DNA of 64,000 nucleotides from contig CAVNZM010000002.1 in the NCBI GenBank assembly GCA_963693365.1, forward strand, positions 11,098,001 through 11,162,000, read 5' to 3'. Under the pieces are notes generated by a model. That model did no database searches. It worked only from the letters and a program-made list of their open reading frames with translations, and had not been told where the DNA came from. This stretch comes from Amoebidium appalachense. Taxonomy: Eukaryota; Ichthyosporea. The position numbers and the translations under genes are program-made. Shown here piece after piece: positions 38,246-63,943 of the stretch; the stretch's first letter is position 1; each line of letters opens with the position of its first letter.

Positions 38246-38850
38246 AAACCGTGACACACACACACACACATGCACACACACACACACACTGCCACCACAA
38301 CCACCACACACACACACCTCAGGGCCCTCGAGGCGGACTCCGGGGCTTTCAGTAGAATGCCAAAATAAAGCAAATGGGAGAGTTCCATAGAGATACACAA
38401 ACTTTAAGGCTGAGTGCAACGGGAACCGTTTTAAAAGGCCATTAGCGGAAAATAATCAAGCAGTTGCGGGCAGTTCGTGTCTATTTACATTGTAAAAAGG
38501 CAAACTTTTTTCTGCCCACCTGCTATTGGGTTACCGTACTGCCTATAACTGGCAGTTGAATTAGATACAAGATGGGTCAACAGTATCATGCATAGTTTAG
38601 CAATAATTTGAGGCGACCAATATGATGCATCCGATGATATCGGAAGACTTGGAAATGACGAATGCATGCATGGCATTGCTTCACTGCAGGTCTAATCTGG
38701 TGGTCGCTCAAATGGCACTCTGCCTGCTGCCCAACTCCCTAAGTTATCTTTTTTTGGCCTTTGATTGTGGGACAGAGAATTCAATAAATCGGATTTGCGA
38801 ATATGAATTTTACGGAGAACCGGCCCGGTCACCAGAGACTGTGCAAAAAG

Positions 38851-38856
38851 GATCCT

Positions 38857-38930
<74 letters not shown>

Positions 38931-39796
38931 CGCCGCGCCGCCCCCTCCCCTCCCCCCTTATTGCTACCCACGCGTACGGTTGCAACTGGCACCACCACCA
39001 GCAACCACGGTGGCATGGCGACCCACCTCGGCAGCATGTTTGGTTGCCATGTAAACTCACGTCGCAAAGCCATAGGGGATAATTATGTAATGCCGCTGAC
39101 GTACGTGTGTGACACTGTATTTGTGTGTGTGATACTATGATTGTGTGAATGCACACGTGTGCCAACAAGAATATTTGCAACCTTTGCGGCTGATGGGGGA
39201 GGGGGGGGGGGAGGGAGAGAGGGGGGAGGTGGGTACACCTCGGTGCCCGAGGCTCGCGTTATACTGTCCCCAAATAGGCACACATACATGTGCGCATATG
39301 TGCGCGTGAAACACACCCACACTGCACCGTGTCTGTAGAATCAAGCTTGGGGCAATGTGTGTGTGTGTGTGTGTGTTGGGGTGGGGGACTGCGCGGATAT
39401 CGCCTGTAGCGTAGCAAATAAAAAATAAAAAATAAGGTTTAGAAAACACAAAATTCAATTTTGAACGGGGACAAACAGCGGGATGGGCATTTAACCTCTG
39501 ATTTACCGAAATAATCAGAGTATGTGGGTAAAAAAGCACCCGTTCATTCATTTTGGGGAGGACACATGAACTTTTGGTGCCGCACATGCAGGCACATCTT
39601 ATTTATATACAATGAAGTTGGCACCACCATTATCATCCCCCACTCTTATAGGCAGCCACTCAGTCCACGCCCACTCGGTGTCTGGGGCAGATTGTTATAT
39701 CTGTATAATTCCGCATTTTCTGAAAAGAAAGAGGAACTTTGCGCTTAGTTACAGCCAAAATCCCCCTAACAACTAAATTTCAAGCCAAGGACCCCC
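38851..39796. other. Intergenic, downstream of cysteine synthase
   Basis: Beyond the C72 tract, mostly unique sequence with a short GT array near 39357-39375. No exon was seen; it would contain the 3' flank of the minus-strand cysteine synthase gene. Confidence 0.55.
38858..38929. repeat. Poly-C tract, 72 nt
   Basis: Uninterrupted C72 followed by GCGCCGCGCCG. Confidence 0.97.
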
Positions 39797-40580
39797 CTAT
39801 GGCTCGGGGTCTGTGCCCTCGTTGATGCCAGCAAACAGGGGGGTGGACAGGTAGCGCTCTCCGGTGTCCGGCAGCATGGCAAGGATCGTCGACCCGGCAG
39901 GTGCCTTCTGTGCAACCTGCACGTGCACGTGGTGTTAGAAATCTCGCTTAAACACGATAAGACCCCCCCGCCCCCTCCCCCCAACACACACACATACACA
40001 CGAGAGCACGCGGCGCGCACACAGAAAACTTTCCCCCGGAGCAAATCACCAGCCAAGAATTTCAGAAATTTGGACTGAGCAACGACCCCCCCTTCCCCTC
40101 CCCCCCCCCTCCTGAAATGGGACGAACTGGTATGCGTGTGCAAAAGGCATAAATCCAAGAGGGGGAGATATGGATGGTGTGTGAGTGTGTAAACGGTGGT
40201 GGAGGTGGTGGCGGTGGTGCTGTTTTTTTTTTATCTTTATCTTTATTTTATTTTATTTTTTTTTTTGGGGGGGGGGGGGGGGGGGAGGGAGGGGGAGGGG
40301 GAGGTTGGATATTTGACCAGAGTAAAAACGTAACAAGTTCACAAATAGGGGGACACAAGTACCTGCTGATTACTGTCTGCCTGTCTGTAGTGGTGGTGGA
40401 GGTGGTGGGGAGAGGGGGACTCGGGGAGGGGGAGAGGGGGACACAGGACACAAAAATAGCACCCTGACACACACGAAGAACCCAGTGAAATAGCATGCAA
40501 AGAGTATACGAAGCGCTTCAAAGCGGGGTCCAGACATATTATTTAAAAGGCATGGAAGCGGAGAGAAAGAAACCGGATCC

Positions 40581-40671
<91 letters not shown>

Positions 40672-41003
40672 CGGGAGGGGAAGGTGAAGAGAGAGACGAG
40701 AAAGGGAGCGACTGAATGGAGTAAGAGAGATAGAGTACACAAGGCGGGTATAAGAGGTGTTGTTATCAATACTAATAATATTCAGTCAAACTCACCCTGA
40801 GTGCAGCAGCAAAAGTAGCGCCAGCCGAAATGCCGCAGAAGATGCCCTCCTTGGAGGCCAGGGCAAGGGCCGTCTGGATGCTCTCCTCGTCCGTCACCGG
40901 CACAATCTCATCGTACACACTGCGGTCAACATTGTCCGCTACAAAGTCAGGTGTCCAGCCCTGGAGGTTAAAATTGCGAGTGTGAGCGGGTTGAAGGCAT
41001 TGT

Positions 41004-41045
<42 letters not shown>

Positions 41046-41436
41046 TGGTGATGGCAGGGGGTGGTGAGGGGGTGGTGAGGGGGGGGGGGGGATGGATTCT
41101 TCCAGGTGTGAATCATGCTTTGCTGCCCCACACTTGTCTTTTTCCTCTGTAATACCCTGCCTGCTCTCGAACTGTTCACCCCCCTCCCTCCTCCCCCTCC
41201 CCCCTCCCCCGTGCCCAGGCACACCTCACTTCTCCCCCCCCCTCCCCCAATCCACTCTCTAATCTGCCCCCCTCCTCCCCACAAAAAAACCTCCAAATTC
41301 CCCCTCGATTCCTAAACAGCTATCATGAGTGAGCAACCTTAAAGCAGGGGGGCCGTAGGCAAGAGGGGGGGCACCTCGCGATTATTAATTGTGGGCGCGG
41401 ACGGGTGGGTAAGCAAGCTGAAGGGGAGGAGGAGGT

Positions 41437-41467
<31 letters not shown>

Positions 41468-42268
41468 GGGGGGAGGGGGGGGATATACAGAAGAGAGGGA
41501 GAGAAACCAAGCTTCTGAAGGAGAAAGCGTATTGATAACACACACTGCCTGTGTTTGTATGTGTGTTGGGGGGGGGGGGGGGGGGGGGGGAGAAGGGGGG
41601 AGAGGAAGAGGGGGCTTGAAATGTGTTTAGGGGGGTCTTTCTACCTGGATCTTGTGTGGGGCCCATGGCTTGCCGGACAGCAGGGCGGCACCAGCAGGCT
41701 CAGTGACGATGATCTTAGTCTCGGGCCGGGCCAGCTTAATCATTTGCCCGGCACCGGTCAGGGTGCCTCCCGTACCTGCGGAAAGAGGGGGGGGGGGGGG
41801 GGTTAGAACAGTGTGTTTATCCAGTGAGGTATGGTAAATGTCGCGAGGGGGGAGGGGGGATGGCTTTCCTGAGGAGATGCTACAATGGCTATTGCGTGAC
41901 AATGGAGCGAGAACAGAGCTGCAGGCATACAGGGAGGTCTGTGCAGGTGGCTTGTCGGTACGTATGTGCATTACACACGCACCCGTGTGTGTGTGTGTGT
42001 GATTGAGTGTGCGGGGGGAGGGGGGGGGGGGGGGGGGAGGAAAGGGAGGAAAGGTGGGGGAAGGGGGGGGGGGAATGGATAAGGGCAGAGGCCAGGTTGG
42101 TTCAGAGCAATGCCGAAGCGCTGGAGAAAACGAAGGGGGTTGGCGAGTGGGGAAAGGGTAAAGGCGGAGGGGGGTTGGCGAGGGGGGGGAGAGGATACAT
42201 ACCGTAGCCGGTGACCCAGTAATCGAGGCGCTGGCCAACAAAGTCCTGAAGAATCTCGGGGCCAGTCC

Positions 42269-42310
<42 letters not shown>

Positions 42311-43226
42311 GTAACGGTAAGGGGGGGAGGGACGGGAGGGGGGTTGAGTTGCCAGGTCAGTAGAAGTCACAAGCAGGACGCAAGTTCCCAAAAGAACCAT
42401 CCTTCAGACCCTACTCTTGTAGGTGTTTGTGCTTGAGTGCATATGACTTAGGCAGAAGACGGAAGACTAGGATAGCGCAGTGTGGACGGCACAACGAATA
42501 AGGTGCTGACTTCTCCAGCACAGCTTTCCAAACATGCAAACCTCTTGTTCCTCTTGTTTGTCCCAGGAATAGAGGAGTGGAGCACACTAAATATGGGTGA
42601 AAGGAGGTGAGCAAGGAGCCTGATAGAGAGTAGCCCACCATTCACGACCACAACAGCCTCACGAGATAGAACAAACAAGCACACGCACAGCTTAGACAGA
42701 CCACAATTGGACCCACAGAGCCAGCATGCACACATGCACACACACAAGAGATTCACACATACGTGTTGCGGTGGTAAGCAGGGTTTGCCGTATTGCTGAA
42801 CTGCCTGGTCAGGAACCAGCCGTGCTTCTTGGACAGCTCCTCGGCCTTCTTGACCATACCAGTGCCTCTCTCAGCCGCAGGCGTGAGGATGACCTTTGCA
42901 CCCAGAGCCCTCATCACCTTCCTTCTCTCAACGGAGAATGTCTCGACCATTGTAGCCACAAAGGGATAACCCTTGGCAGCGCACACCATGGCCAGGGCAA
43001 TACCCGTGTTGCCGCTGGTCGCCTCCACGACCGTTTGGCCGGGCTTGAGCTTACCGGTCCTCTCTGCCTCCTCAATAACGGCAATAGCCAGGCGGTCTTT
43101 AACGCTGCTCAGAGGGTTAAAGTACTCACACTTGACGTACATGTTGATGGTAGGCGGGGCCAACCGGTTAATCTTGACCACGGGCGTGCGCCCGATGGTC
43201 TGGAGGATGTTCTGGTAGATGGGCAT
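39797..43226 (-). CDS. Cysteine synthase / O-acetylserine sulfhydrylase (5 exons)
   Basis: PLP enzyme converting O-acetylserine and sulfide to cysteine. Coding exons: 43226-42763, 42267-42203, 41775-41645, 40960-40796, 39916-39797. All are GT/AG with agreeing phases; 314 aa, the normal length for the family. The start is MPIYQNILQTIGRTPVVKIN at the first ATG (CACCATGCC context); a frame extension upstream begins only with GTG. Landmarks are the PLP lysine K43 in NPLSSVKDR, the substrate loop TSGNTG (70-75), NPAYHRNTTGPEIL, the phosphate loop GTGGTLTG (177-184), then EPAGAALLSG and CGISAGA. There is no haem or CBS regulatory domain, so it is OAS sulfhydrylase rather than cystathionine beta-synthase. 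The N-terminus lacks an obvious transit peptide, suggesting a cytosolic enzyme. Introns carry GT arrays and G tracts, and a TTCTAAC branch-point-like motif precedes exon 3. Confidence 0.97.
40585..40662. repeat. Poly-G plus (GA)n in a cysteine synthase intron
   Basis: G tract of about 50 nt joined to a GA array, in the last intron of the gene. Confidence 0.93.
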
Positions 43227-43340
43227 GGTGAGGTCTCTTAACACCCACGATTGGGTGGTGTTGAAGGTGAGGGGAGGTGAGAAAACTGGGGGAGGAATGA
43301 CAAGCAGGCGAGTTTTGCCCTGGGTGTATGCGACAGGAGC

Positions 43341-43350
43341 TTTTTATTGA
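43341..43350 (-). promoter_or_regulatory. TATA-like box of cysteine synthase
   Basis: Minus-strand TCAATAAAAAGCTCCTGTCG, about 115-125 nt before the ATG. It nearly matches the string at the same distance before the Cys-rich gene. Confidence 0.45.
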
Positions 43351-43372
43351 TAAATAATACGGCCAGCTGATA

Positions 43373-43380
43373 TGACGTCA
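43373..43380. promoter_or_regulatory. CRE-type palindrome TGACGTCA
   Basis: About 150 nt upstream of the cysteine synthase ATG and just beyond the TATA-like box. A second copy is at 43604-43611. Candidate bZIP site; inference only. Confidence 0.4.
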
Positions 43381-43909
43381 ACTTGGTCGTCGTGGCCCAG
43401 CCAACTGGCAGACGTCAGGTTCAACAACATACGTTAAAACCACGCTGAAATGACTTCCATCCTATAAATATATGATATATACGCATTAATATATTAATTT
43501 GTATGCACTTGTCATTTGTCTAACGCTTACAGTACTATGTAATACATTTGTTTCGGTATTATTGATCAAATTGCACTAACGTCGGACAGCCAGATACTTT
43601 TGGTGACGTCAGTGGCTGTTGGGACGTGTTTGCGCAACGCAGCCTCAAATTCTTTTTTTCGGCCAATCAAAACCGGTTTGGATGGCGCAAAAGGCTGAGC
43701 ACCAGCCTGACCAGGCACTGCCAGGCAGCCGCCGCCCGCCGGCAGCCGGGAAGAACTCGAAAAAGTAAACAGCCTTTTTATACACACGCTTATTGAGATT
43801 TGTACAACACAATATCAACACTGTATAAATTTTGATTTGATTTCGCCCAGACCATTCTTTTGTTCTGCATAAGTTGAGTTTCCTGGTTACGAATTCCGGG
43901 CCATTTTTA

Positions 43910-44255
43910 GAGAGCTAGGGCGGCGGGTTTTGGACTTTTGGGCCGGTCCGGGCTGGGTCAGCACAAACCGAAACTTTTTTGGGCTGGCAACGGTCTGGGT
44001 TGGGCTGGCTGAACTACCATATATGGCAAGTCCGTTTGCGCCAAAGCCATTAGAAAGAAAAGGTGGGGTTCGGAGGGATTTCTGTCTTTTCGAGGGGTAC
44101 TATAGGCTCATAATTAGTGTTTGAGAGGGGATTACAGGGGTATCCAGCCCAAACACCTCCAGCCCAACCCGTTTAGTTTTCGGGCTGGTCTGGTCAGCCC
44201 TAACCTGAACGTTTTTCGGGCTGGTCCGGGACCAGACCAGACCGCCCCAGCTCTG
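43910..44255. mobile_element. hAT-like non-autonomous transposon (MITE), 346 bp
   Basis: Terminal inverted repeats are GAGAGCTAGGGCGG (left) and CAGAGCTGGGGCGG (right, inverted). The flanks are an imperfect 8-bp target-site duplication, CATTTTTA at 43902-43909 and CATTCTTA at 44256-44263. Subterminal regions carry many copies of GGGCTGG, direct at the left and inverted at the right, as is typical of hAT elements. There is no transposase-length frame. The 8-bp duplication and the CAGAGCTG-type terminus are the basis for the superfamily call. Confidence 0.72.
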
Positions 44256-46224
44256 CATTCTTAATCAAAAAGCAAATATTCGGACGTCATGATTGGCGTA
44301 CGCAAATTTTTGAATCTAACCCAGCCAATGGTTGCTCCCCAGATCTGATACATTCTGCACCAATCAGTAGCAGGCCAACAATGGAAGAATTTCTGAAATT
44401 TGGCGGACTAAAATCCATGTCAAGGAGCTACTTCACTGTGAAAAAAAGTGGAGTGTGGGTGGCGAGAAAGAAAGGGGAAAGAAGCTGCCAACCACAGGGC
44501 TATTCAGAGTTCTTTACCAATTCCACACGCAAGCGCTGTGCTTTATAAAATAATCCACGTGTACGTGCTTTACGATGTGCTTTGAGAAATTGTCCGTTGT
44601 GCTCTTGGAGGAGGAGAGAATTTCAAGGGAAAGTTGGGCTAGCCATCACAAAAACTAGGTTGCACTTATCGAGAAAAAATAAGAGATATTCGCTGTGATT
44701 GCAAGAGCTAAAGCACTCCAGGAATACCAATTTATATAAACTGCATACGTAGTGTCAGTAGGCGGGAAAGAGCCGCGGACATTCAGGTAAGAAGTGGCAG
44801 AGCATGTGGGCAGGTGTGTGTTCGGTGTGTATGCGGTAGGTATACATATGAGGCCTCGAGTTTACATCAGATGTAGAACGGTGGTGAGAGAAGTAGATAA
44901 TAGTATGTGCCTCTATTGCTATAGGAAGCAAGCGAAAAGGGCAGAGAGATAATTGAGATAACTTAAAGAGGTTGAAGTGCCTAGGAGGGGACAGTTTGAT
45001 GAGTGTGGAGAAAACATAAGGTGTACATATAAATTACATGCTAGTCGAGACACATTTGTTGCAGTTCTAGAGGTTCTCATATTTTAGTGCAGGGTGCATG
45101 GACAGGAACGTGTGTAATTTTTAATTCATGCACATAAACCACGAGTCAGCCCCCGTGTGCATATACCAAAGATGGTTGCACGTGAAAATTCTAGCCTCTG
45201 AACGGCAGGTTGCTCAGCCTGTAATGAGTGGTGTCAATATCAAGACGAGGAGGGGCACACAGAATTGAACAGTACCACGTGCGCGCACAAGAACCCAAAT
45301 TCGTGTGAGAGCCATTGTACTTTTGCTCATACTGTTTCTGAGTTACACAAAGAGAGAGCAAGTGCCGACGCAGGCAAAGATGTCCGACTCGCCACTGTGT
45401 AGACAACACCCAAATCCTCTCGGGTCGGCGGGAGAAATTCACTTGGGATGGCACAGAGGAAAGGCCACACATCCACACCAAATAAATCGAAACACACCCG
45501 TGGGGGCAATGACCCAAAGTGCATAGTCGATCAAGATCCCTTTCTTAGAGAAAAATTGCTACCAAGACACTAGTGATGCTTGGTATTTATTGTATATGTA
45601 TGTCCATACCTCTACAAAACAACTTACATAAGAAGCTTTCACGAGCCTGTTAAACAGCTGTACATACACATAACCGCCACAACATACTATATACATACAC
45701 ACGGGCTTCCTGGCGTGTGCACGGTGGCTGGGTGTGGTCAACTTTGATGCAAGTTTGTGTCGAACACGGCGGCAGATCCGTGAGCGAGCATTGGTCACGG
45801 ACGCAGACACTGCTTTCTGGGTATAAGGACCCATCCTCGGAGGCATTGATACCTTGCACATTGGGGTACCTATACAACATCATGGATAATTGGCGGGGGA
45901 AACGCTATACATTTGTATTGTGATACATTGATGGGTCATGATCAATGGCGCCATATCCACAACACCTATAAAAACACAAAAAAAAGTGCGTATCAGCTAT
46001 TGCACACACACTGTGAACAGGCAGGGGTTCTGACTCCAAACCTTCTTGCTTAGGTACATAGTCACAACAGAATCAGTCTCTTGTTTTTGTCATCTTCAAA
46101 AGTTGAAGGCATCTTGATCCTCAGTTGCTAGCACAGTGTATGTACCCAAGTTATAGTTTGTTGTCTTGTAAAGCATCCCCCATCCCTCCATTCTGGTTAT
46201 AACTTTCAAAGCTGCTTTCCAAAA

Positions 46225-47223
46225 ATGGCAGCAACGGCAGAAGTCCCCCCCTTCAACCTCGAGAAGTCGCGCTACGACCAGCACACCTTCCTTGGTCGCT
46301 TCAAGCAGCTGGCAGACCAGTGCGACCCACGCACACTGTTGCCCGAGACATTCTTTGGCTTGTCGCTCGACGAATCCGTCTCTCTTCTGGACAAACACAA
46401 GAAGGAGGGGTCTGTTGCCGGTGTGTCGGACGAAAAACTATGGACTGCCAAGAAGATCGTTCAAGCATCCGTCCACCCAGACACGGGCGAGGTGCTTCTC
46501 CCGCCTTTCCGCATGGCGGGTTTTGCCGTGTTCAACACCCCCGTTGTCGTGGGTCTGCTCATCCCCAACCAGTCTCTCAGGGCCACCGTTCTGTGGCACT
46601 CTGCCAACCAAACGCACAATGCAGCCATCAACTACGCCAACAGGAACGCGTCACAACCCACCCCCGTTAGCAAGTTGCTTGAGGGGTATGCCGGCGCCCT
46701 CATCTCCTCCGTGTCCCTGGCTGTGGGTCTGCAGGAGGCAGTGAAGAGGTCGAGCCTGAGTGCTGCTACAAAGGCCACAGCTTCTCGGTTTATTGCCTTC
46801 CCGGCCGTCGCATCTGCAGCCGTATGCAACATCACGTTGATGCGAAGGAACGAATTGACAACGGGCATTGAGGTGAAGGCGGAGGATGGTACCCCCCTGG
46901 GTGTGTCCCAGGCGGCAGCTAAGAAGGCACTCACGGAGACAGCAATGACACGTGTCGTGCTTCCCATCCCCTTGCTTCTTGGACCCCCCCTCCTTATGAT
47001 GGCACTCGAAAAGACCCCCATTTTCAAGTCTATGCCCAAGGCTCGTCTTCCCGTCCAGGCGGCCATCTGCACGGCTGCCTTTGTGGTGGGTCTGCCGTTT
47101 GCTATTGCTCTGTTTCCACAGGAGGGGTCTATGCCAGTGACCGAACTAGAGCCACGGTTTGCTGGGGCGGTGGATGCAAGTGGGAGGAAGGTTGAGACGG
47201 TGGTGTATAACAAGGGGTTGTAG
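46225..47223 (+). CDS. SFXN: Sideroflexin / mitochondrial tricarboxylate-carrier family protein (intronless)
   Basis: Multi-pass inner-mitochondrial-membrane transporter; animal SFXN1 and SFXN3 import serine for one-carbon metabolism. It is a single 332-aa open frame, the usual family length, starting at an AAAAATGGC context. Family signatures are HPDTGE at 84-89, FRMAGFAVFNTP (95-106), NQTHNAAINYANRNAS at 128-143, MRRNELTTGIEV at 206-217 and an SQAAAKKALTETAMTRV helix (228-244). Hydrophobic segments lie near 97-113, 156-170, 189-204, 244-261 and 276-297. The N-terminus is not a cleavable presequence, as usual for the family. The gene has no introns, whereas its neighbours have 5 and at least 20 exons. 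Substrate is inferred from the family only. Its presence argues for a real mitochondrion. Confidence 0.97.
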   Translation: MAATAEVPPFNLEKSRYDQHTFLGRFKQLADQCDPRTLLPETFFGLSLDESVSLLDKHKKEGSVAGVSDEKLWTAKKIVQASVHPDTGEVLLPPFRMAGFAVFNTPVVVGLLIPNQSLRATVLWHSANQTHNAAINYANRNASQPTPVSKLLEGYAGALISSVSLAVGLQEAVKRSSLSAATKATASRFIAFPAVASAAVCNITLMRRNELTTGIEVKAEDGTPLGVSQAAAKKALTETAMTRVVLPIPLLLGPPLLMMALEKTPIFKSMPKARLPVQAAICTAAFVVGLPFAIALFPQEGSMPVTELEPRFAGAVDASGRKVETVVYNKGL

Positions 47224-47548
47224 GTGGTGAGAGGGGCATTGGGGGGAGGGGACGGGGTGTGGTGTGATGGGGGGGGGGGGGGGTACAGGCAGCAAGTTCC
47301 GGTCCCCTCTCCGCTAGGTCGTATAGTACATAGGCCAGTGTGGTGATCTAATGCTATATCCTGTCCTACTCATAAACAGAGCCTGACGTGTATCTTTGCT
47401 CAAGTTTCCTCATTTTTCTTTGGCTCATAACGTTTTGTTTTGAAGCACATCCAGTGGCTGGTTCTGTGTAATACATCATGTACATCTTAACCTTTTGAGG
47501 TGGTGTTTTCATCCCTTCCCCTCACACGCCCCGTCAACCCCCCCTTCC

Positions 47549-47588
<40 letters not shown>

Positions 47589-47776
47589 CCGCCCGGTGCA
47601 AAGTTTCTTGTCCATTTGGGTCAGTGTATTTCGTGCAGTGCCAAAGCCCCCCCCCCCCCCCCCCCCTCCCCCCCCCCCCCGCCCCCAATCTCCGGGTTTC
47701 CCCATCCACGCTTCAAGCGCACACAACAGAGGGCCTCCCATCACCCCCCCCCCCCCCCCCCCTCCCCCCGCCCCCT

Positions 47777-47812
<36 letters not shown>

Positions 47813-48150
47813 ACAGTCATCGTGAAGTATCCAAACTCTGGGCTGCTTCTTTATTCGACCAGTCTCCATTTATTCTTCTTTTGCTAGATATTTGTGGTTA
47901 AAAAATTCCATGGGTCCCACGTGCATTGACTCTCTCTATGTCACGGTTCGTTTTCTATTTTCAGATGCTTCGTATGGTCCTTTTCGTCTGCGTCTTTGTG
48001 CCCCCCGCCTCCCCCCCTGGCCCCCCAAACCCACCCACCTACCCACCCGGCCACCAAAACACCCATACCAAAAAAAAAATCTAAAAAAGAAAAAAAAGAA
48101 AGAAAAGAAAACAAGGCAGAGAACACTCATGATAGGGGAGTGAGGCCCAG

Positions 48151-48245
<95 letters not shown>
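48151..48245. repeat. (ATT)n followed by (GT)n
   Basis: About 17 ATT triplets (48151-48200), then about 45 nt of GT and a (GGT)n-G run. Confidence 0.95.
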
Positions 48246-48247
<2 letters not shown>

Positions 48248-48382
48248 TGGTGGTGGTGGTGGTGGTGGTGGTGGGGGGGGGGGGGGGGGGGGGGCATTGG
48301 CTTAAGGTTGGGGCTAGATTCAAGCATTGCACCCAGTGCAACGAACTGTCATTTAGCCTTGGCTGCAGATGCCTGTGCTGCA

Positions 48383-48421
<39 letters not shown>

Positions 48422-48962
48422 TCGAGAGGGGAGGGGGGGAGCCGGTGGGGGAGGGGGGGGGGGGGGGGGGGGAGACCAGGGCAGGCAACATGGGCCTTTT
48501 GGAGAACTTAATTTTTTATTGAGAAATATCGTCAAAAAGATATTAGCCTTTAAAAACCAGGGATGAGAGTTCCTTAGGGGTTAACCGTCTTAATTAATTA
48601 ATTATAATGCAGCATACGTTTACCAAATGGCAGTGGGAAAAAATATCAGCTACCTGGTTGCATTACAAATGCAAAACACAAGTCTAATGTCATACTAAAT
48701 ACAGTTTCTAAAAATCTTTGCATCCGTGACACCGGTAAATGGGTCCTAAATATATTAGGCAGAAAATTGCTAAATATCGTATCTAATAAACGAAAAACAA
48801 GTCATTTATCACATCGGCCAACCAGTACCACACACCTAACCCATGCACACCATGTGTATCCTCCAGCACGTTCCAACTAAATTGATCCGATTCTCCCATC
48901 ACACACAAACAATTCCCGAAACTCACATACACACCATCCTCCCCAAGTACCAATTCAATTAT

Positions 48963-48963
<1 letters not shown>

Positions 48964-49018
<55 letters not shown>
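48964..49018. repeat. Poly-C tract, 55 nt
   Basis: C55 followed by a short CA array. Confidence 0.96.
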
Positions 49019-49032
<14 letters not shown>

Positions 49033-49123
49033 ACCATACCCCCCTCCCTCCACCCTCCTCTCCCCTCCCCTTCCGGTTGTCAGAGGGGCACGTGCACGTG
49101 GCACTCGAATGATCTCGACCTTT

Positions 49124-63403
<14,280 letters not shown>

Positions 63404-63826
63404 CTGCAGGGGGGGGGGGGGAGGGGGGGAAGGGGGCGAGGGCACGGAGGAGGGGAGGGGGGAGGGCGGGGGGTGGAGGGGAGAAGGGGTCAGAATGTGT
63501 GTTACAGGGTATGATATGAAGTACACGTTCACGACGGACATCATAATGCAGACGTTGGAAACACACAGTAAGTATGCTTCACAGGCAGAGCCCACCCTCA
63601 GGGGTGGACCAAGTTGCCCAAAATATCCGGGTGTTGGAAGGGTGCAAATGAAACTCCTAATATCCTCCCCCTTTCCTCCTGAGCACACACACATGCACTA
63701 AAGGGAGGAAATAAATATAAAAAAACAAGAAAAAGAAGATACAGGACAGCATGCTTCGGAGCAAAAAACAGAAAGGGGCAGACGGATACTGTGTGTGTGC
63801 GCGTGCATGCGTGTGCGTGTGATGCA

Positions 63827-63884
<58 letters not shown>

Positions 63885-63908
63885 GTGTGTATGTGTGTGC
63901 GCGCGCGC

Positions 63909-63943
<35 letters not shown>

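Larger units (their letters stand above)
34240..38850. repeat. Three diverged tandem copies of a segment of about 2.0-2.4 kb
   Basis: Shared landmarks recur in the same order. CCCAAATG(T/C)GAC(C/T)CCGT near 34510 and 36725 matches CTCAAATGGCACTCTGCCTG near 38705. CTTTTGATTGTGGGACAGA occurs near 36778 and 38759. GGTTTCCCGTGCTCTTAAT occurs near 35040 and 37317. TTTAGCCTAC(C/T)CCTGTGAAT occurs near 35168 and 37843. TGGTGCAAAAAA(A)xTCCTGTGA occurs near 35338 and 38024. CACCTGCTATTGGGTTAC occurs near 36130 and 38517. The third copy is partial. Open frames in copies 2 and 3 share FLAFDCGTE but are otherwise not conserved, so coding is doubtful. Confidence 0.75.
43227..46224. other. Divergent spacer between cysteine synthase and sideroflexin
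   Basis: Microsatellite-poor 3 kb. It holds the cysteine synthase promoter elements, two CRE palindromes, the hAT-like MITE (43910-44255) and a TATAAAAA at about 45967-45974, some 250 nt before the sideroflexin ATG. Small open frames (for example 45305-45526 plus, beginning MRAIVLLLILFLSY; 45650-45883 minus) are not supported by splicing or family resemblance. Confidence 0.55.
47224..49123. other. Convergent spacer between sideroflexin and RasGEF
   Basis: Dominated by C tracts (47550-47587, 47740-47812), G tracts, an (ATT)n-(GT)n array and C55 (48964-49018), with unique AT-rich sequence at 48510-48960. No gene was seen. Confidence 0.65.

Noticed and set aside
36642-38960. Frames at 36642-36932 and 38622-39140 sharing FLAFDCGTE as a duplicated gene
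   Set aside because: The similarity follows from the segmental duplication, copy 1 is interrupted by stops, and the second frame runs into poly-C.
42753-43244. Upstream GTG start for cysteine synthase
   Set aside because: The in-frame ATG at 43226 has a good context and gives the normal family N-terminus.
44382-44555. Small frame starting MEEFLKFGGLKSMSR just outside the MITE
   Set aside because: Under 60 codons, no splice continuation and no recognisable family.
45305-45526. 73-aa plus-strand frame with a hydrophobic start as a secreted peptide
   Set aside because: Short, polar and without repeats or homologous look after the first 14 residues; opposite-strand frames are equally long.
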